Shown piece by piece: positions 1-8,011 of a stretch of 64,000 nt of DNA (position 1 is its first letter; the number at the start of each line of letters is the position of its first letter). The notes beneath the pieces are model-generated. The model made no database searches, was not told where the DNA came from, and saw only the letters and a program-made list of their open reading frames with translations. A program made the translations under genes and the position numbers. The DNA lies in the NCBI RefSeq assembly GCF_022348185.1, contig NZ_JAKRFD010000006.1, positions 1-64,000 of the forward strand, given 5' to 3'. Source of the DNA: Epibacterium sp. Ofav1-8. GTDB taxonomy: Bacteria > Pseudomonadota > Alphaproteobacteria > Rhodobacterales > Rhodobacteraceae.

Positions 1-48
1 TCACCCCAAAAACAAAAAACTCTCTAAACAAAACACAAAAACAAACAC

Positions 49-125
<77 letters not shown>

Positions 126-152
126 AATTACATATAAATATAAAGACGTTAC

Positions 153-176
153 AGCCGCCAAATGGGCGGCTTCTTT
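153..176 (+). terminator. Terminator after tRNA-fMet
   Basis: A GCCGCC stem pairs with GGCGGC across a short AAATG loop and is followed by TTCTTT. It lies 28 bases after the tRNA and probably ends the rRNA operon transcript. Confidence 0.8.
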
Positions 177-204
177 AGTTCGCAACAGCCTCAACCTCCA
201 AAAC

Positions 205-425
205 ACAGTGACCATCGTTGATCGGACCCTTTCGAGATCGTCATGGGGGTCCTCGTTCCAGTCGCGCGTTTTCGGCCGCCTCGCTTGCGCACAGTCAGCC
301 CCTCTTCGCTGTAGATTCGGTAGACCAACACCTAATTCAGATGCAACCTGCTTGCTTGTTAGCCCGCTTGCCAACGCGATCCGCACCGCATCAACGCGGA
401 ATGCGCCCGTCCGTTTCGTTCCCAT
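205..425 (-). pseudogene. IS3-family orfA fragment (transposase helper, broken)
   Basis: Reading leftwards from an ATG at 425, the first 35 or so codons give a recognisable IS3-family OrfA start: KRTGAFRVDAVRIAL, then SGLTSKQVASELGVGL, the helix-turn-helix. Similarity breaks after that and resumes only weakly near DPHDDLERVR, which suggests frameshifts or small deletions. The leucine-zipper part and orfB do not follow, so it cannot be functional. It points away from the orfB fragment at 590-868, so the two are not one simply decayed insertion; they are either two insertions or one rearranged copy. Confidence 0.7.
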
Positions 426-511
426 CGCTCGTCTCCTTGGCTGCTATAAATGCAATCGAAGGAGCAGCATGACATCGCGACACGTCCAGCGGAGGTCCAC
501 TTCAGTGCGGC

Positions 512-884
512 TGACCTTCCCCCCCGGTATCCGGGCCATTGCGAACTGGAGATTTCCACCTTTGAATGGATGAAGGAGGAAGCTCCCTGAAGCCGGTGCA
601 GAACGCCTTCGTGGAGAGTTTCAACGGCAAGTTCCGAGGTGAGTGCCTGAACTTGCATTGGTTCCGATCCCTGCGCCATGCCCGCGATGAAATCGGACGA
701 TGGCGAAATCACTACAACACCAAGCGCCCACATTCGGCGCTCGGATACCTATCCCCAACGGAGTTCCTGATGAAAACCGCCGCGCCAGCGCTTGCGACTC
801 TTGCGGTTTCCACGCTGCCGCTAAACACTCAAACCCAACCGGAAGATTCCAGGTCAAACCGGCCCTAACCTCGGGGAAAGGTCA
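512..884 (+). mobile_element. Internally deleted IS3-family (IS407-like) element
   Basis: The left end begins TGACCTTCCCCCCCGG at 512. The complement of the right end, reading inwards from 884, begins TGACCTTTCCCCGAGG, so the termini form an imperfect inverted repeat starting TGACC, as in the IS407 subgroup of IS3. Between them lie a short leader and only the last part of orfB. The copy is 373 bp against about 1.2 kb for an intact element. The flanking tetramers CGGC and CGGG are not a clean target duplication. Confidence 0.55.
590..868 (+). pseudogene. IS3-family orfB transposase, C-terminal fragment
   Basis: From codon 590 the frame encodes the end of an IS3-family DDE transposase: NAFVESFNGKFRGECLN, which holds the catalytic Glu of the DDE triad, then HYNTKRPHSALGYLSP, the strongly conserved C-terminal signature. 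The first two catalytic Asp residues and the rest of the integrase core are missing. The remaining frame runs to a stop at 868 through a tail with no recognisable similarity. It is inactive and sits inside the 512-884 remnant. Confidence 0.8.
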
Positions 885-1215
885 CGGGAAGGTCCGGTCT
901 CCGTCACGCTTGAGGCTGAGAGGAGACGGCCAACGCGCTGAATACGGATTTTAACTGCGACGACAATCCGACCATCCAACAAAGGTAAAAAGCCGGCATT
1001 AGGAGCGGACCTAAGCTGGGATTTTCTGCGCCGCCGCAAGGCCCCTCCAAGCCCTTTTTCGACGATGGGTCGACAGATCAGGCGGCTTGATTTGCAAGAA
1101 TGTCCCTTAAGTGCCAGTGCGGCCAGCGAGCAGCGCATCGGTGGTGCAGCCTCGGATTAAGTCAAACGACGGCGTCATCTTCTGGTGACCCGAAGCACAC
1201 CTCCATGAACGCATG
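885..1215. other. Gene-free stretch between IS remnant and LysR gene
   Basis: No open frame here has a ribosome-binding site, family resemblance or coding-like composition. The part at about 935-1060 has the look of degenerate dispersed intergenic DNA seen in roseobacter genomes, but I cannot confirm that from one copy. Confidence 0.4.
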
Positions 1216-2112
1216 TCATGATCTTGCCGAGCGCAGCCGGTCGATCAAAAGCCGTAGAGCCGAGCTAAGATTTCGCCGCCCCATGTAGCACAGGTGGTAG
1301 CCGTCGAAGGGCGGGCAGAAGTTGGCGAGGACACGGTGGACACGTCCGGTGTCGAGGTCCGCGCGGACTTCCGGCAGCGGCAGGTAGCCAACCCCGTGAC
1401 CCGCCCGCACCGCTTCCATCACGAGGCCGGGGTCGTTCAGGATGAAAGGACCGGTCAACTTTTTCACCACCTCAACGCCCGCGAGCTCAAATTCCCAGTC
1501 ATAGACTGGCCCATCGGAGCGGTGCCGCATCAGGATGCAGTCATGGGCATCGAGATCGTCGGGGTGGCGTGGGGTGCCACGCCGCGCGAGGTAGTCGATA
1601 CTGGCAACCGCTGCCATTTCCAACTGTGGCCCGACGGGGACCGCGATCATGTCGGGGCTGAGATGCTCTCCGAGCCGGATCGCGCAGTCAAAACGGTCTT
1701 CGGCGAGGTCAGAAAGGCGACCCTCGCTGCTGATCTCGATGCGGACGTCGGGATAGTCGCGCACCAGCTGCGAGGCCACCGGCCAGAGGATATCGCGCGT
1801 GGCTGGCACGCTGGAGGTCACCCGCACCAGCCCCGAGGGGCGTTCGCCCAGGGTGCGGATTTCCTCGATCCTGTTGTCAAGGTGCCGGAAGCTTGGGCGC
1901 AGCGTTTCGAGAAGCCGCTCACCCGCGTCGGTGGGGGTCACCTTGCGCGCGCTGCGGTTCAGCAATCGCACGCCGATCTTGTCCTCCAGCCGCCGGATCG
2001 TGTGACTGACGGCGGATTGGGACACGCCGAGGCGGTGTCCGGCGCGGGTGAAATTGCCCTCTTCGGTGACGGCGAGAAGAGTCGACAGATCGCCGAGCAT
2101 TTCACGGTCCAT
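1216..2112 (-). CDS. LysR-family transcriptional regulator
   Basis: This 298-residue protein has the LysR layout: an N-terminal winged helix-turn-helix at about residues 5-65 (FTRAGHRLGVSQSAVSHTIR is the recognition region) and a C-terminal substrate-binding-like effector domain. The start at 2112 is chosen because AGGAG lies seven bases upstream and the frame matches the usual LysR start; a longer reading from 2178 adds an implausible leader. It is transcribed away from the hydrolase/cupin/CMD cassette beginning at 2291, and a LysR-type palindrome lies between them at 2187-2203. It is therefore probably the cassette's regulator, responding to an unknown small molecule related to the pathway. 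Confidence 0.93.
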   Translation of the reverse strand: MDREMLGDLSTLLAVTEEGNFTRAGHRLGVSQSAVSHTIRRLEDKIGVRLLNRSARKVTPTDAGERLLETLRPSFRHLDNRIEEIRTLGERPSGLVRVTSSVPATRDILWPVASQLVRDYPDVRIEISSEGRLSDLAEDRFDCAIRLGEHLSPDMIAVPVGPQLEMAAVASIDYLARRGTPRHPDDLDAHDCILMRHRSDGPVYDWEFELAGVEVVKKLTGPFILNDPGLVMEAVRAGHGVGYLPLPEVRADLDTGRVHRVLANFCPPFDGYHLCYMGRRNLSSALRLLIDRLRSARS

Positions 2113-2186
2113 GGCGCGCTCCTGCTGTAGTTCGCGGTTGTCTGGGGCAAAGAATAGCGCGGTGCAAAGGAAAAACACCGCTCTAG

Positions 2187-2203
2187 CATGAATTCAGTTC
2201 ATG
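2187..2203. promoter_or_regulatory. LysR-type operator (T-N11-A palindrome)
   Basis: CATGAA and TTCATG flank TTCAG, giving a perfect 6-bp inverted repeat with the T-N11-A core (2189 to 2201) expected for LysR regulators. It sits in the 178-bp divergent gap between the LysR gene and the hydrolase gene. Confidence 0.6.
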
Positions 2204-2290
2204 GAACCGATAAGGCAGGGTGACCTTATCCAGCTCCGGATGCAGGTCCAGATTGGGGGCAGACGACACATTCGAACCGGAGTTTCCGAC

Positions 2291-3376
2291 ATGACCACCC
2301 CAATCTCCCCGACCGATCCCCAAGACCCCGCCCGCCGAGAGCTGCTGCTGACTGCCGGAGCAGGCGCTGCCGCGCTTAGCATGGCATCGCTGAGCGCCGA
2401 GGCCGCACTGGCGCAGGCGAGCACCGAGTGGGATAAAACTTTCCCGCAGAGCGACCGCGTCGACCACCGCAAAGTGAGCTTCACCAACCGCTACGGCATC
2501 GCGCTGGTGGGCGATCTCTATCTGCCGAAAGACCGTGGCGAGGCGCCCCTTCCCGCGCTTGCTGTCGCCGGCCCCTTTGGCGCCGTCAAGGAGCAGGCCG
2601 CGGGCCTCTATGCCCAGGAAATGGCCGAGCGCGGCTTTGCCGCCGTGGCGTTCGATCCCTCCTACATCGGCGAAAGCGGCGGAGCCCCGCGCTACGTTGC
2701 ATCGCCCGACATCAACACCGAGGACTTCATGGCGGCAGTCGATTTCCTCGGGTTGCAGGACGTGGTGGACCGCGACCGTATCGGTATGATCGGCATCTGT
2801 GGCTTTGGCGGCATGGCGCTGAACGCAGCCGCCCCCGACAAGCGGGTCAGGGCGGTGGCGGTGACCTCGATGTACGACATGAGCCGGGTGAACGCCCGCG
2901 GCTATTTCGATGCGATGACCGAGGAGGATCGCACCGAGGCGCTGACGGCCATGAGCCTGCAACGCTGGGAAGACGCCGCCTCGGAGGGGGCTCCGAAGCT
3001 GGCCGGTGGTCTGCCGGACACGCTGGACGGCATCGATAACCCGGTGATCGCCATGTATCACGCCTATTACAAGACGGACCGCGGCTATCACGCGCGTTCC
3101 CTGAATTCGAACGGCGGCTGGAACGTCACCTCGGCCATGTCCTTCATGAACATGCCGCAGCTCACCTACATCCATGAGATCTCGCCGCGCCCGGCACTGA
3201 TCATCGCCGGGTCCGAGGCGCATTCCCGCTACTTCAGCGAAGACGCCTACGCGGCGGCGCGCGACCCCAAAGAGCTGGTGATCATCGACGGCGCGGATCA
3301 CTGCGATCTCTACGACCAGAAGGACATCATCCCCTTCGACCGCCTTCAGGCGTTCTTCGAAGGTCACCTCACCTAA
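2291..3376 (+). CDS. Tat-exported alpha/beta hydrolase (dienelactone hydrolase-like)
   Basis: The 361-residue protein opens with a twin-arginine leader (ARRELLLTAGAGAAAL, RR at residues 15-16, probable cleavage after AQA near residue 43), so it should be exported folded to the periplasm. The mature part is an alpha/beta hydrolase. The nucleophile elbow reads GICGFGG, giving Cys170 as the likely nucleophile, as in dienelactone hydrolases, instead of the common GxSxG serine. A late GADHCDLYD supplies the catalytic His. A start at 2201 is possible but lacks a leader; GGAG lies nine bases before 2291. It is first in the cassette with cupins and a CMD protein, suggesting ester or lactone opening. 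The substrate is unknown. Confidence 0.85.
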   Translation: MTTPISPTDPQDPARRELLLTAGAGAAALSMASLSAEAALAQASTEWDKTFPQSDRVDHRKVSFTNRYGIALVGDLYLPKDRGEAPLPALAVAGPFGAVKEQAAGLYAQEMAERGFAAVAFDPSYIGESGGAPRYVASPDINTEDFMAAVDFLGLQDVVDRDRIGMIGICGFGGMALNAAAPDKRVRAVAVTSMYDMSRVNARGYFDAMTEEDRTEALTAMSLQRWEDAASEGAPKLAGGLPDTLDGIDNPVIAMYHAYYKTDRGYHARSLNSNGGWNVTSAMSFMNMPQLTYIHEISPRPALIIAGSEAHSRYFSEDAYAAARDPKELVIIDGADHCDLYDQKDIIPFDRLQAFFEGHLT

Positions 3377-3384
3377 GGCCCCGG

Positions 3385-3422
3385 ACCTGCCCTCGCGCGC
3401 GGGGGCAGGTCTCGTTGTTTTT
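3385..3422 (+). terminator. Terminator or attenuator between hydrolase and cupin
   Basis: ACCTGCCC pairs with GGGGCAGGT over a GC-rich loop, followed by CTCGTTGTTTTT. It lies eight bases after the hydrolase stop, so the three downstream genes may have their own promoter or be expressed by read-through. Confidence 0.65.
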
Positions 3423-3445
3423 GCACCGATTATGGAGACACCCCA

Positions 3446-3901
3446 ATGAAGACGACATTTGCAGCACTTGCCCTGAGCCTCGCCGCGCCCGCGGTCCTCG
3501 CCCAGCAGATGACACAGTCCACGGCCCTGGAGCGAGGCGGCCAGATGGGCAGTCCGGACACCTTCACCGGAACAGTTTTTGTCGCACCGGTGTTCGCCCC
3601 CGACATGAACGATGTCAGCGCAGGTGAAGTGACCTTCCTGCCCGGTGCGCGTTCGGCCTGGCACAGGCATCCGGTGGGGCAATACCTCGTCGTGACGGCG
3701 GGGACCGGGTGGTATCAGGAAGAAGGTCACGCCAAACAGGTGATGCGCACCGGCGATGTGGTGTTCGCCCCAGCGGGCGTAAACCACTGGCATGGCGCGA
3801 CGAAAAGCACCTCGGTCACCCATTACGCGATTCAGGCGGTTCAGGACGGCTCTGCCGTAACCTGGGGGGAGTTGGTTTCCGACGAGGACTACGGAAGCTG
3901 A
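3446..3901 (+). CDS. Secreted cupin protein
   Basis: A Sec signal peptide (MKTTFAALALSLAAPAVLA, cleavage before QQ) precedes a single small-barrel cupin domain. The first metal motif is WHRHPVGQ and the second is HWHG near residue 114, so two or three His ligands for a divalent metal are present. The total length is 151 residues. It resembles the compact cupins grouped with manganese-dependent mandelonitrile lyases and quercetinase-like enzymes. It is clearly paralogous to the cytoplasmic cupin at 4792: both contain FTGTV, AWH-HP, GDV-F and VTW-E-VSD-DY. GGAG lies eight bases before the ATG. Whether it acts as lyase, dioxygenase or isomerase cannot be told. Confidence 0.85.
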   Translation: MKTTFAALALSLAAPAVLAQQMTQSTALERGGQMGSPDTFTGTVFVAPVFAPDMNDVSAGEVTFLPGARSAWHRHPVGQYLVVTAGTGWYQEEGHAKQVMRTGDVVFAPAGVNHWHGATKSTSVTHYAIQAVQDGSAVTWGELVSDEDYGS

Positions 3902-3979
3902 ATCCGAACGCCTGCAACTGGAGACCGGTGTGACCGGTCCCCGCCTGATCGCCAAATCACCGATATTAAGGATGCTCCC

Positions 3980-4741
3980 ATGAAGACCCAGATCATTGCC
4001 TCCGCCTTCGCTCTCGCCAGTACCGCCGCCTCGGCACAGGACCTGGCCCGAACCCTTCCTGCCGCCGCCGATGCGGTGGCTCCGGCGCTCGCCGCCTATG
4101 CCACCGAAGACCTCTTCGGCTCGGTCTGGACCGACGAGGCGCTCTCGATACGCGACCGCGCGCTTGTCACCTTTGCGGCGCTGGTCACACGCCACGAGGC
4201 GGATACGCTTGGACGTCACACCGAACTGGCGCTTGACGCGGGCGTGACCCCGGCGGAGCTGTCGGAAACCATCACGCATCTCGCGTTTTACACCGGCTGG
4301 GGCAACGCCACCGCAGCAGCCGAGGCCATGGCCCCGGTCTATGACGCGCGCGGCGTGACCGCCGAAGACCTGCCTGCTCTCGCGCCCGATCTCCTGCCGC
4401 TGGACGAAGAGGCCGAAGCTGCGCGGGAAGAGGCGGTTCAGTCCAATTTCGCCCATGTCAGCCCCGGCGTCGTCGATACCACGCGCGAGCTGCTGTTCAA
4501 CGACCTCTGGCTGCGCCCGGCCCTTGCGCCCCGCGACCGTAGCCTGGTCACCGTTGCGGCGCTGATCACCGCCGGCCAGCCCGAGCAGATGACCTTTCAC
4601 CTGAACCGCGCAATGGACAACGGGCTGACGCAGGAAGAGGCAGGCGCGATGCTCTCGCATCTTGCCTTTTATGCGGGCTGGCCCAAGGTGTTCTCGGCGA
4701 TGCCCGTGGCGCGGCAGGTGTTCGAGAGCCGCGCAGACTGA
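3980..4741 (+). CDS. Secreted tandem carboxymuconolactone decarboxylase-like protein
   Basis: This 253-residue protein has a Sec signal peptide (cleavage after ASA, near residue 19) and two CMD domains. Repeat one, about residues 45-125, contains [12 protein letters not shown] and HLAFYTGWG. Repeat two, about residues 165-250, contains [12 protein letters not shown] and HLAFYAGWP. The duplication is visible by eye. Neither repeat has the CxxC of AhpD-type peroxidases, so a decarboxylase or isomerase-like role is more likely than a redox role. CMD proteins are normally cytoplasmic, so the export signal is unusual. The gap from the preceding cupin holds a GACCGG-TGTGA-CCGGTC hairpin near 3923-3939 without a T-run. 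Confidence 0.88.
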   Translation: MKTQIIASAFALASTAASAQDLARTLPAAADAVAPALAAYATEDLFGSVWTDEALSIRDRALVTFAALVTRHEADTLGRHTELALDAGVTPAELSETITHLAFYTGWGNATAAAEAMAPVYDARGVTAEDLPALAPDLLPLDEEAEAAREEAVQSNFAHVSPGVVDTTRELLFNDLWLRPALAPRDRSLVTVAALITAGQPEQMTFHLNRAMDNGLTQEEAGAMLSHLAFYAGWPKVFSAMPVARQVFESRAD

Positions 4742-4791
4742 AATCCTGCGGCGCGGCCACGGCCCCGCCGCCTCACCAACGGAGACATTCC

Positions 4792-5187
4792 ATGAAGATC
4801 ATCCGAGCTGGCAGCACGCCCTCCGCCCCCGGTCCCGAAGACTATTTCACCGGAACCGTGCGGATCGACCCCCTGTTCCAAGCCGACGCCCCCGGCCGCA
4901 CCAGCGGTGCCCATGTGACCTTCGAACCCGGCGCCCGCACCGCCTGGCACACCCATCCGGCGGGACAGACGATCATCATCACCTTCGGCCGCGGCAGGGT
5001 GCAACGCGAAGGCGGCCCGATCGAAGAGGTGTCGACGGGCGATGTAATCTTCTTCCCCGCGGACGAGAAGCACTGGCATGGCGCCGCCCCCGAGACCGCC
5101 ATGTCACATATCGCCATTCAGGAGAGCATCGACGGCACGCCGGTAACCTGGCTGGAAAAGGTCTCCGACGCGGACTACACTGGCTGA
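4792..5187 (+). CDS. Cytoplasmic cupin protein
   Basis: This 131-residue single-domain cupin has no signal peptide. The two cupin motifs are complete: AWHTHPAGQ near residue 45 and KHWHG near residue 88, with GDVIFFPA between them. It is a paralog of the secreted cupin at 3446, sharing the order FTGTV, PGAR-AWH-HP, GDV-F-PA, HWHGA and the C-terminal VTW-EKVSD-DY. GGAGA lies nine bases before the ATG, and it is the last gene of the cassette. Metal-dependent lyase or dioxygenase activity is plausible but unproven. Confidence 0.87.
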   Translation: MKIIRAGSTPSAPGPEDYFTGTVRIDPLFQADAPGRTSGAHVTFEPGARTAWHTHPAGQTIIITFGRGRVQREGGPIEEVSTGDVIFFPADEKHWHGAAPETAMSHIAIQESIDGTPVTWLEKVSDADYTG

Positions 5188-5557
5188 AGGCAACCGCATT
5201 GCCACCTGTTGTGGTGGCCGCGCGGCGATGGCTGTTCGCCGAGGTCCGGCGCTCCGAGGCCGGGCCCTGAGCAACGGTTTGCTTTGGGGCGCTAACGACG
5301 AACGTCCAGAAATTCCAAGCACAAGTTTGCCCGTGCCTCGGTCTTGCAACCACGGCGAACAGCCGGTCCGCTGAAGCTGCACCGCAGCAAAGGCATCTTT
5401 GATGAACGGCAGGAGTGGGCCGTTCAAACTACGTCATACAGGATCTCAGCGCTCTCGACGGCTTCATCGGACACCTTAGATGGGTCAACATCACTGCATA
5501 AAGGTAAATTATGTGCCCGACAGGCAGAATACCTCTGCAATCGACACCTTGTTTTAT
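5188..5557. other. Gene-free stretch before tRNA-Pro
   Basis: No supported gene is seen. The part at about 5215-5315 resembles degenerate dispersed intergenic DNA common in roseobacters, and short frames in it look like read-through of such repeats. No terminator with a clear T-run was found for the cassette. Confidence 0.35.
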
Positions 5558-5634
5558 TGGTCGGAGCGAGAGGATTCGAACCTCCGGCCCCTGCCTCCCG
5601 AAGACAGTGCTCTACCAGGCTGAGCTACGCTCCG
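5558..5634 (-). tRNA. tRNA-Pro (CGG)
   Basis: The complement folds into a 77-nt cloverleaf with encoded CCA. The acceptor CGGAGCG pairs with CGCTCCG, the D-loop is normal and the T-loop is GGTTCGAATCC. The anticodon CGG (genomic 5598-5600) reads the proline codon CCG. One G-T wobble occurs in the anticodon stem. A promoter-like sequence lies just upstream. Confidence 0.97.
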
Positions 5635-5641
5635 ACCGTGG

Positions 5642-5675
5642 CGCGTGAAGTATACCCAGATCCGGGAGTTTGCAA
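5642..5675 (-). promoter_or_regulatory. Probable promoter of tRNA-Pro
   Basis: On the minus strand TTGCAA (5670-5675) is followed after 15 bases by TATACT (5649-5654), placing transcription start a few bases before the tRNA. The -10 is strong, while the spacing is one or two bases short of ideal. Confidence 0.55.
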
Positions 5676-5678
5676 GCA

Positions 5679-6635
5679 CTATTCGCTACGATCATCCGAG
5701 GAATTTCGCTTAAGAAAGAACGATACGTTCAAGCCACCTGTGGTAACCGCTCGGCTGCGTGTTTGCAGCACCGGGGTGTTGGAGGAGCGGCCTCCGCGGG
5801 CCTCTCTCAGAACGATGAAGACACCGCTTGCGATGATGAGCGCCGCGCCCACCAGCGTCAGGAGATCGACGCTTTCGTCAAATAGCAGAGCGCCAAAGAT
5901 GGTCGCCCAGATGATCTGCGAATACTGCATCGGTGCCACGACGGCGGCTTCACCAAAGGAGTAGGCCGTGACCAGAAGAAGCGTGGCGCAGAACCCGAAG
6001 GCGGCGATAATGGCAAGCCCGCCCAGCTCCGGTCCGGTCAGCGGAACATAGACAAAGGGGAGGGTCAGCCCCATGACCACGACGGTGGTCAGCATCGGAA
6101 ACAGCATGAGGACGACTCGCCGCTCGACATGGCTCAGCTTGCGGAGAATGACGGACTGAAACGCATTGCCAAAGGCGGCAAGCAAGGCGGCAGCGTGGCC
6201 GGGGCCCAATGTGGTCTGACCGGGGCGCAGGACCACCAGAACCCCCACAAAGCCCAGGAGCACGGCCGCCATGCGGGGCAGGCCGACCTTCTCTCCCAGG
6301 ATCGGGATGGACAGAAGCGTAATCAGCAGCGGTGTGGCAAACAGGAGCGCATAGGTCTGCGCCAATGGCAGCACCGAAAACGCATAAAACGCGCTGGCGG
6401 GGACCACCGACATCGACAACGATCTGAGCGCCATCCAGCCGGGGTGCTGTGGCCGCAGCGTGCCGGGGGTCGAATCCCGCACCATCATCATCGTCAGCAA
6501 CGGAAAGGAGAGCAGGCTGGAGAAGAACACGATCTGAAAGGCCGAGACCTCGGCGCTGACATATTTCACCACCACGTCGTGGGTGGAAAAAATCACATAG
6601 GCCAGCAGGGCCAACAGGGCTGCTTTGATATTCAT
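5679..6635 (-). CDS. EamA-family (DMT) permease
   Basis: This 318-residue inner-membrane protein has about ten hydrophobic segments in two EamA repeats. The start at 6635 (MNIKAALLALLAYVIF) begins directly with a transmembrane helix, whereas the longer frame from 6761 adds a polar, repeat-like leader. The family exports or imports metabolites such as amino acids and nucleotides; the substrate here cannot be assigned. It lacks the FMN riboswitch seen before the other EamA gene at 22804. The C-terminal 35 residues are charged and non-conserved-looking. Confidence 0.88.
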   Translation of the reverse strand: MNIKAALLALLAYVIFSTHDVVVKYVSAEVSAFQIVFFSSLLSFPLLTMMMVRDSTPGTLRPQHPGWMALRSLSMSVVPASAFYAFSVLPLAQTYALLFATPLLITLLSIPILGEKVGLPRMAAVLLGFVGVLVVLRPGQTTLGPGHAAALLAAFGNAFQSVILRKLSHVERRVVLMLFPMLTTVVVMGLTLPFVYVPLTGPELGGLAIIAAFGFCATLLLVTAYSFGEAAVVAPMQYSQIIWATIFGALLFDESVDLLTLVGAALIIASGVFIVLREARGGRSSNTPVLQTRSRAVTTGGLNVSFFLKRNSSDDRSE

Positions 6636-6751
6636 CCGGTCACCGAACTGTCTGTAAGCGGCGACACCTGGCGCCTCCCCTATAGCGCTAACGCTGCCGG
6701 GGGGCGACTTGCAAGGGGGGAATGGCGATGTTGCCCCGCTTTTGCGGTGGC

Positions 6752-6787
6752 CCAAAAGCAAACAGGCCGAGGGATCCCCGGCCTGTC
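6752..6787 (-). terminator. Terminator of leuB
   Basis: ACAGGCCG pairs with CGGCCTGT around a GGATCC-containing loop, followed on the minus strand by TTTGCTTTT. It starts about 25 bases after the leuB stop. Confidence 0.75.
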
Positions 6788-6812
6788 ATCGATACAACAG
6801 ATGAGTTCTGAC

Positions 6813-7916
6813 TCAGAGGCTGGCGTCAAGCGCGCCCAGAATCGCATCCCCCATTTCAGACGTGGTGACCGGAGTGACGCCTTCTTCGCCCAGGAGGTCA
6901 GCGGTCCGCACCCCGTCGGCAAGCACTTTCTCAACGGCCTGTTCGAGCCGGTCCGCCTCTGCGCCCATGTCAAAGCTGTAGCGCAGGGCCATGGCAAAGG
7001 ACAGCACGCAGGCGATCGGGTTGGCTTTGCCCTGACCGGCGATATCCGGAGCGGAGCCATGGACGGGCTCGTAGAGCGCCTTGGGGCGGCCATTGTTCAT
7101 GGGCGCTCCGAGCGAGGCGGAGGGCAGCATGCCAAGGGAACCGGTCAGCATGGCGGCCGCATCCGACAGCAGGTCGCCAAAGAGGTTGTCGGTGACGATG
7201 ACGTCGAATTGCTTGGGCCAGCGGCACAGCTGCATGGCGCCAGCGTCGGCATACATATGCGACAACTCCACCTCGGGGTAGTCCTTGGCAACTTCGGTCA
7301 CGACTTCGCGCCACAGGATGCCGCTCTCCATCACGTTGGCCTTTTCCATGGAGCAGAGCTTCTTGCCGCGCCGCATGGCCAGCTCGAACGCCGAACGCGC
7401 AACGCGGTCGATCTCGCTTTCGGTATAGCGCTGGGTGTTGATACCGACGCGCTCATTGCCTTCTTCGATGATGCCGCGAGGCTCGCCGAAGTAGATGCCG
7501 GAGGTCAGCTCGCGCACGATCATGATGTCGAGGCCGGCAACGACGTCTTTCTTCAGCGACGAGAAATCCGCGAGCGCGTCAAAGCACTGCGCGGGGCGCA
7601 GGTTGGAGTAGAGATCCATTTCCTTGCGCAGGCGCAGCAGGCCGCGTTCGGGTTTCACCGAGAAATCGAGGCTGTCGTATTTGGGCCCGCCGACAGCGCC
7701 AAGCAGAACCGCATCGACCTCTTGCGCGCGCGCCATGGTGTCGTCGTGCAGCGGTGTGCCATGGGCATCATAGGCGGCGCCGCCGACGAGGTCCTCGCTC
7801 ACATCGAACTGCAGGTCACGCTTGTCGCCGAACCAGGAAATGACTTTTTTGACTTCGGCCATGACCTCGGGGCCGATCCCGTCGCCAGGCAAAATCAGAA
7901 TCGATGGATTGGACAT
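6813..7916 (-). CDS. leuB: 3-Isopropylmalate dehydrogenase
   Basis: This enzyme catalyses NAD-dependent oxidative decarboxylation of 3-isopropylmalate, the third step of leucine synthesis. The 367-residue length is standard for LeuB. Diagnostic parts are the start [17 protein letters not shown], the substrate loop around [34 protein letters not shown] with the metal-binding Asp residues, and [19 protein letters not shown], the cofactor region. It stands 92 bases downstream of the nuclease-fold gene and about 2.3 kb downstream of leuD, so it is not directly in the leuCD transcript unless transcription runs through the intervening pair. A terminator follows. Confidence 0.98.
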   Translation of the reverse strand: MSNPSILILPGDGIGPEVMAEVKKVISWFGDKRDLQFDVSEDLVGGAAYDAHGTPLHDDTMARAQEVDAVLLGAVGGPKYDSLDFSVKPERGLLRLRKEMDLYSNLRPAQCFDALADFSSLKKDVVAGLDIMIVRELTSGIYFGEPRGIIEEGNERVGINTQRYTESEIDRVARSAFELAMRRGKKLCSMEKANVMESGILWREVVTEVAKDYPEVELSHMYADAGAMQLCRWPKQFDVIVTDNLFGDLLSDAAAMLTGSLGMLPSASLGAPMNNGRPKALYEPVHGSAPDIAGQGKANPIACVLSFAMALRYSFDMGAEADRLEQAVEKVLADGVRTADLLGEEGVTPVTTSEMGDAILGALDASL

Positions 7917-8011
7917 CTCGCAAACTCCTTTGACGTGTTGGAAAAGGGCGTAGCGGGCTGCTGTCGCGGGGTCAATAATGGCGGCGCAGTTATGCTGCGC
8001 TGGTGGTGCTT

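Noticed and set aside
854-1138. Minus-strand frame of 94 codons after the IS remnant
   Set aside because: Arg/Leu-rich, no ribosome-binding site, partly overlaps the IS end; looks like noise.
2183-4660. Very long minus-strand frame opposite the hydrolase/cupin/CMD genes
   Set aside because: It is an antisense shadow of high-GC codon bias; no domain, start or ribosome-binding site, and it covers four well-supported genes.
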